Source of the DNA: JACQXM01 sp964569425
Lineage (GTDB): Bacteria > Planctomycetota > Phycisphaerae > UBA1845
DNA length: 26,716 nucleotides
Direction of reading: 5' to 3'
Assembly (NCBI GenBank): GCA_964569425.1
Contig: CAZMVD010000051.1
Coordinates: forward strand, 1 to 26,716
The notes under the pieces were generated by a model. It saw only the letters and a list, made by a program, of their open reading frames with translations. It was not told where the DNA came from and did no database searches. Made by a program: the position numbers and the translations under genes. This document shows positions 23,820 through 26,716 of the stretch, piece by piece. Position 1 is the stretch's first letter, and each line of letters starts with the position of its first letter.

Positions 23820-24013
23820 ATGAACGATGGTACTCGATCCCGGAATGGAATGGAGCAGGTTTTCAAGATTGACGAAGCCAAATACGTGGGCATCTCGAAC
23901 GAGACATGTACCAGCACATTTACAAGGAGAACAACGTGCTGTCTCCAAGAGCTTTGGAGCGGGAGGAGGAAGCGCCAACGAACGATACGAAACTGCACGA
24001 AGCCTATCCGTGA
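23820..24013 (+). pseudogene. Small frameshifted gene remnant
   Basis: ATG 23820 has a good ribosome site (AGGAG, eight bases upstream) and begins MNDGTRSRNGMEQVFKIDE. Coding quality then seems to move to another frame near 23888, which reads HLERDMYQHIYKENNVLSP and ends at TGA 24011. Joined, the product would be about 64 residues. A one-base shift or programmed slip could link the two. It is also possible that neither half is coding. No family is recognised. A perfect 12-base palindrome, CCGTGATCACGG (24008-24019), lies at the end, between this and the convergent toxin gene. Confidence 0.3.
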
Positions 24014-24033
24014 TCACGGGATCACGATCCTCA

Positions 24034-24855
24034 TCATGGCTGTGATAGTTCGAGCGCCTTCAGGAGCATGTTCATTCGCTCGAACGCATCCCGCGCAATT
24101 TGCTCGAAGTCCTCACCGTGTTCGGCTGCCACCTGTGCCGCCCACTGTGGACCGACGCGGTCGATCGCGGCAAATTTGATTCGCAAAATGTCAACGGCTT
24201 CATCGACGAGCGGCTGGCCGAGCAGCGGCCGCAGGCTCTCGGCTACCACCTTCGGGCCGCCGTCGCAGGCCCGCAGGCAGAAGAACACGTCGTAGGCGTC
24301 CTTCTCGCGCTTGCGCTCGTGGAGCGCGTGGGCCTTCATACAGAGGAATGCCGCTACATCGGCAATCCGCAGATGCACTTCGTTGACAGAACCATCGGGT
24401 ATCGCGCCGGCGAGCGTTAGAGAGACAGCATGATCCAGCGCGAGGTCAGTCCCGCGCAACTTTCCTACGAACATTTCCTGAATGAGTGCGTGCGACTCTT
24501 GGTCGCGCGGGACAGAACCCTCACCGGTGATCAGGTCGAGCTTGACCGTGATGCTTCCGCCCGGCACGTCGCGAAAGAATATGCTTCCAGTTGGTGACGC
24601 CGGGCGGTATCCCGCTGCGATCAACCGCTTGCGGATCGAGTCGTACGCTGCCGGCTTGATCTTCCGACCATCCAGCGCGAGGTCCACGTCCAGCGAGCCG
24701 ATGTGCCCTTTGCCTGGATACAAGAGCTCCGGCACCCAGCCGCCCACCACAACGAGCTTGTCCACCTCCGAGGCTAGAATCGTCATCACCTCGACGAGAA
24801 CCGATCGGCTTGCGACGATATTCGGGTCGGACCAGACTTGCTCCCGTTCGGTCAT
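24034..24855 (-). CDS. AbiEii-like nucleotidyltransferase (type IV toxin-antitoxin toxin)
   Basis: A 273-residue nucleotidyltransferase-fold protein. The active-site pattern is visible: GGW (38-40, in LVVVGGWVPELL) and DVD (56-58, in GSLDVDLALD), corresponding to the G-G-(S/T/W) and D-x-D motifs of the family. A later helical region has KAHALHERKREKDAYDVFFCL, typical of AbiEii-type proteins (K...D.YD motif). In the AbiE system this enzyme is the toxin and is thought to transfer nucleotides to an RNA target, stopping growth on phage infection. Its ATG overlaps the stop of the upstream antitoxin gene (ATGA at 24852-24855), the usual antitoxin-first order. A role as an orphan nucleotidyltransferase is less likely given this context. 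Confidence 0.82.
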   Translation of the reverse strand: MTEREQVWSDPNIVASRSVLVEVMTILASEVDKLVVVGGWVPELLYPGKGHIGSLDVDLALDGRKIKPAAYDSIRKRLIAAGYRPASPTGSIFFRDVPGGSITVKLDLITGEGSVPRDQESHALIQEMFVGKLRGTDLALDHAVSLTLAGAIPDGSVNEVHLRIADVAAFLCMKAHALHERKREKDAYDVFFCLRACDGGPKVVAESLRPLLGQPLVDEAVDILRIKFAAIDRVGPQWAAQVAAEHGEDFEQIARDAFERMNMLLKALELSQP

Positions 24856-25973
24856 TGCGAGTGGTCCTTTTCATGGGTTGGCCGCATCACCTGCTCGAAG
24901 CTTGGATCAAGCACCCGCCGGAGCAACTCGTCAGCGGCCTCTTTTCCGCGCCCCCGCTGCGTCGCCAAGTCCAGGAAGAGCTGGACCGGCGAGAGCACGC
25001 AGATACTTTCGGCCTCTCGCGAATCGAAGAAAACGGACTCGTCGGAACTCACAAGGATCGCCAGGTTGCTGCCGGTCTCGGCCGGCTTGGCATCGAGGGC
25101 TTTCATCAGATCGGCGAGGATATCACGGGACGCGGACTCCCGCACGTAAACACAAGCCTGTTTGTATCGCACCATCGGCGCCAGACGCCACGCGCCGGAG
25201 AACTCTGCCAGCCCGTACTCCACCCGCTGGCGATCGCACCACGTCGCCACAGCCTCCTCAGCGCGGGCGGGCTCATCCATGACGTAAAGCTGCGACCGGC
25301 GAGCGTGCGGCTTATAGGCCGACGCCCAGGCGTCGAGCAGTGCTCGGGCGTCGCGCAGCGCGACGCGTCCCTCACGCTCTTCGACGTATCCCTGCTCGAT
25401 CAGGGCGTCCTTTGCCTTGAACGCCAGTCCGAGACTGATTCCTCCTTCGCGGGCCAGCTCCTGTACCTGCCACGTACGCCCCGGCTGACCAAGCAAAAGC
25501 CGTGCGACCCGGCTCGCTTTCGGTGTGAACGGGTTGGACAGCGGCCGTGTGTCGGGTGCGACGTTGGGACGCCCATTGACGTGGACCACAAGGTCGCCTG
25601 CACGGATGTCGCAGTTGCCCGCCTGATCGACGTAGCCCACGCCGTGCTCGCGGCATATCTGCGCCACCCGCGGCGAGATATACGGGCAGGCGATCACGAT
25701 GGCGTCAAACTCACGGCCCTTTCGGCCCGGCTGATCGCCTTGAGCGTAGGCTGCAAGGGCTTCGCGGGGACTCAGCCGGGACTTTGCTTCGACCAACAGG
25801 CGGATACGCTTGCGACCGCCCGCGGGAATCAACGTCGCAGTGTAGTCAGCCGCTGGCCGTGCCGCCGAGCTACTGCGCTCGGCTGCCTTGACGCTCTCGA
25901 CCAGGAACGCACCTGTGGCGTCCGCCAGGGCCTTGAACCAGGTCCGCACCGAGATGGTTCGTTCGCGTGTCAT
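24852..25973 (-). CDS. AbiEi-like antitoxin/regulator with winged helix and nuclease-like N-terminus
   Basis: A 373-residue protein, counted from ATG 25973 (a GTG three bases upstream is possible). The centre has CREHGVGYVDQAGNCDI (about 107-123) and a winged helix at 150-215 (NPFTPKASRVARLLL, TWQVQELAREGGISLGLAF), both matching AbiEi-family antitoxins, which repress their own promoter and neutralise the toxin. The C-terminal half (FSGAWRLAPMVRYKQACVYV, SPVQLFLDLATQRGRG) also fits. The first 90 residues resemble a PD-(D/E)XK core: D43, then E62-A-K64 within LLVEAKSRLSPREAL. If real, this could be a nuclease-like or DNA-binding remnant. It is first in the operon with the toxin gene, behind a promoter bearing an inverted repeat. 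Confidence 0.83.
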   Translation of the reverse strand: MTRERTISVRTWFKALADATGAFLVESVKAAERSSSAARPAADYTATLIPAGGRKRIRLLVEAKSRLSPREALAAYAQGDQPGRKGREFDAIVIACPYISPRVAQICREHGVGYVDQAGNCDIRAGDLVVHVNGRPNVAPDTRPLSNPFTPKASRVARLLLGQPGRTWQVQELAREGGISLGLAFKAKDALIEQGYVEEREGRVALRDARALLDAWASAYKPHARRSQLYVMDEPARAEEAVATWCDRQRVEYGLAEFSGAWRLAPMVRYKQACVYVRESASRDILADLMKALDAKPAETGSNLAILVSSDESVFFDSREAESICVLSPVQLFLDLATQRGRGKEAADELLRRVLDPSFEQVMRPTHEKDHSQ

Positions 25974-25980
25974 CACCGGT

Positions 25981-26009
25981 ATTGTATCGGTTTCACCACG
26001 TAGTGAAAA
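25981..26009 (-). promoter_or_regulatory. Promoter of the AbiE-like operon
   Basis: On the minus strand TACAAT (25986-25981) is a strong -10 match, and TTTTCA (26009-26004) is a fair -35, with a 17-base spacer. Only seven bases separate the -10 from ATG 25973, so the message would be leaderless or nearly so; no Shine-Dalgarno site is present, which agrees. Confidence 0.55.
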
Positions 26010-26027
26010 CTGTCTATTCAGTGAAAA
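25991..26027. promoter_or_regulatory. Operator-like inverted and direct repeats
   Basis: TTTCAC (25991-25996) and GTGAAA (26003-26008) form a perfect inverted repeat over the -35 and spacer. AGTGAAAA recurs at 26002-26009 and 26020-26027, 18 bases apart. AbiEi antitoxins are known to bind inverted repeats at their own promoter, so autorepression is a natural reading. Confidence 0.5.
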
Positions 26028-26276
26028 TAATTTGGCGGGGGGTCTCAGGTCTGCCCCTGTCCCTTATGCATCCATTACACATCCTAGATTTGCATCCAAA
26101 TTCCATACAATTGTTTCGGCTCTGGAAAAGGCTGTAATATGGGACCCACTACTGTGCGAAATCTGACTTGTTCGTGGGCGTTAGGGGCGGAGAACGGGGT
26201 GCCGAGGTTTTGGCGCGGCGCGGGGGTTCGGAACATGGATGCGATTTGCAGAGGGTCCGTCCCCCCGACCTATCGT

Positions 26277-26299
26277 GTCCCCAGTCAGTCCCCAGTAAA
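26277..26299. repeat. Right arm-type repeat
   Basis: GTCCCCAGT occurs at 26277-26285 and again at 26288-26296, an exact nine-base direct repeat with an 11-base period. The block 26279-26299 matches the left copy at 19209-19229 in the same orientation, with one mismatch. Confidence 0.65.
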
Positions 26300-26428
26300 T
26301 GCGGTCTACGATGGTCTCAAACGGGTCAGAGTGGTCTGATTGAGTCCGGTACATAAGCTGCGTACCCACCGGTGTTTATGATCTAAATGCTTGTCATTAA
26401 ACAACTTAGAAAAACGGCGGAAACCGAA

Positions 26429-26450
26429 TTCGATTCCCCCCGCCTCCAAT
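26429..26450 (+). repeat. Right att-like core
   Basis: Identical over 22 bases to 19058-19079. The five bases before it (CCGAA) cannot form the T-stem, so this copy keeps only the T-loop to acceptor end. Similarity stops abruptly on both sides, as expected for a recombination core. Confidence 0.75.
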
Positions 26451-26716
26451 TCGTAACGCCTTGTTGCGCAATGACTTGCGTGCGCGACAAGGCGGTTGCG
26501 GAAACGCCAGGTCGGTGTAGACTACAACCTGCCATGAGAAACCCGATCGCCCCCGTATTAGGGCAGCCATCAGCAATTCCTCCGAAATAACAGCCAGCGT
26601 TATGATTTTTCCAGAACCGTTTCAGCGAGTCACCCTCGAGGCGTATCCAACTTAAGGCGGTGTAACACATCAGCCGCCTGCAATGCGGCGGGATGATTAA
26701 AGTAGAAACGGACTTG

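Larger units (their letters stand above)
19058..26450. mobile_element. Candidate integrated genomic island at a tRNA/tmRNA 3'-end-like site
   Basis: A segment of about 7.4 kb is bounded by identical 22-base direct repeats (19058-19079 and 26429-26450) that read like the T-loop and acceptor end of a tRNA or tmRNA. Just inside both ends lies a second, 21-base direct repeat (19209-19229; 26279-26299). The contents are two minus-strand defence-like operons (SNF2/SWIM and AbiEi/AbiEii) plus small gene remnants. No integrase, transposase or relaxase is inside, so the element would depend on an enzyme elsewhere, or this is one unit of a tandem array in one RNA gene. Boundaries are inferred from the repeats. 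Confidence 0.6.
26028..26716. other. Right end of the island and flanking sequence, no gene supported
   Basis: An AT-richer region of almost 700 bases. It holds the right arm-type repeat and right att-like core. Small frames on both strands have no ribosome site or domain. Past the core, 26454-26481 resembles 19093-19120 (20 of 28 bases by eye), hinting that the sequence to the right may begin another related element. Confidence 0.45.

Noticed and set aside
24810..26003. A 397-residue plus-strand frame
   Set aside because: It lies antisense to the AbiEi-like gene and shows no domain.

Overview
The window is high-GC DNA and reads as a chromosome segment of a planctomycete (Planctomycetota, perhaps Phycisphaerae-like). 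I base this on gene style: secreted Kelch, LamG-like and lectin proteins that end in dockerin-like calcium-binding tails, short planctomycete-style ECF sigma factors, a sigma/anti-sigma operon with a TPR output domain, and a membrane Ser/Thr kinase. This is a lineage guess from protein style, because no rRNA or other taxonomic marker is present.

Left part (1-3861). A large minus-strand type III-like restriction helicase/nuclease runs off the left edge. After a 567-base gap a small plus-strand operon follows: a PC4-like nucleic-acid-binding protein and a basic unknown protein, with overlapping ATGA. A third coupled reading frame appears to be cut off by the next gene.

Centre (3862-17365). This is a surface and signalling region. 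On the minus strand lie a secreted protein with an almost perfectly duplicated domain, a 41-residue signal-peptide-like protein, a secreted protein with 12 Kelch repeats, a TPR anti-sigma factor and its ECF sigma factor. A second ECF sigma factor diverges from the first. Then come a secreted C-type lectin protein (plus) and a membrane Ser/Thr kinase (minus) that converge. The two large minus-strand secreted proteins share a C-terminal module of roughly 200 residues that probably handles anchoring or assembly.

Right part (17366-26716). An Mrr-type membrane endonuclease begins inside an antisense PKD-domain fragment, which looks like a recombination scar. Next is a candidate integrated island bounded by two identical 22-base direct repeats that look like the 3' end of a tRNA or tmRNA (19058-19079 and 26429-26450). 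Just inside each end is a copy of a second 21-base repeat built from GTCCCCAGT units, like integrase arm sites. The island carries two defence-like operons on the minus strand: an SNF2 ATPase followed by a SWIM-zinc-finger/HTH protein, and an AbiEi/AbiEii-type type IV toxin-antitoxin pair. The AbiEi-like antitoxin has a possible PD-(D/E)XK-like N-terminus, and its promoter carries an inverted repeat. No integrase, transposase, CRISPR array or intact RNA gene was seen. The most novel candidate is the SNF2 plus SWIM-HTH pair inside a small island that lacks an integrase of its own.
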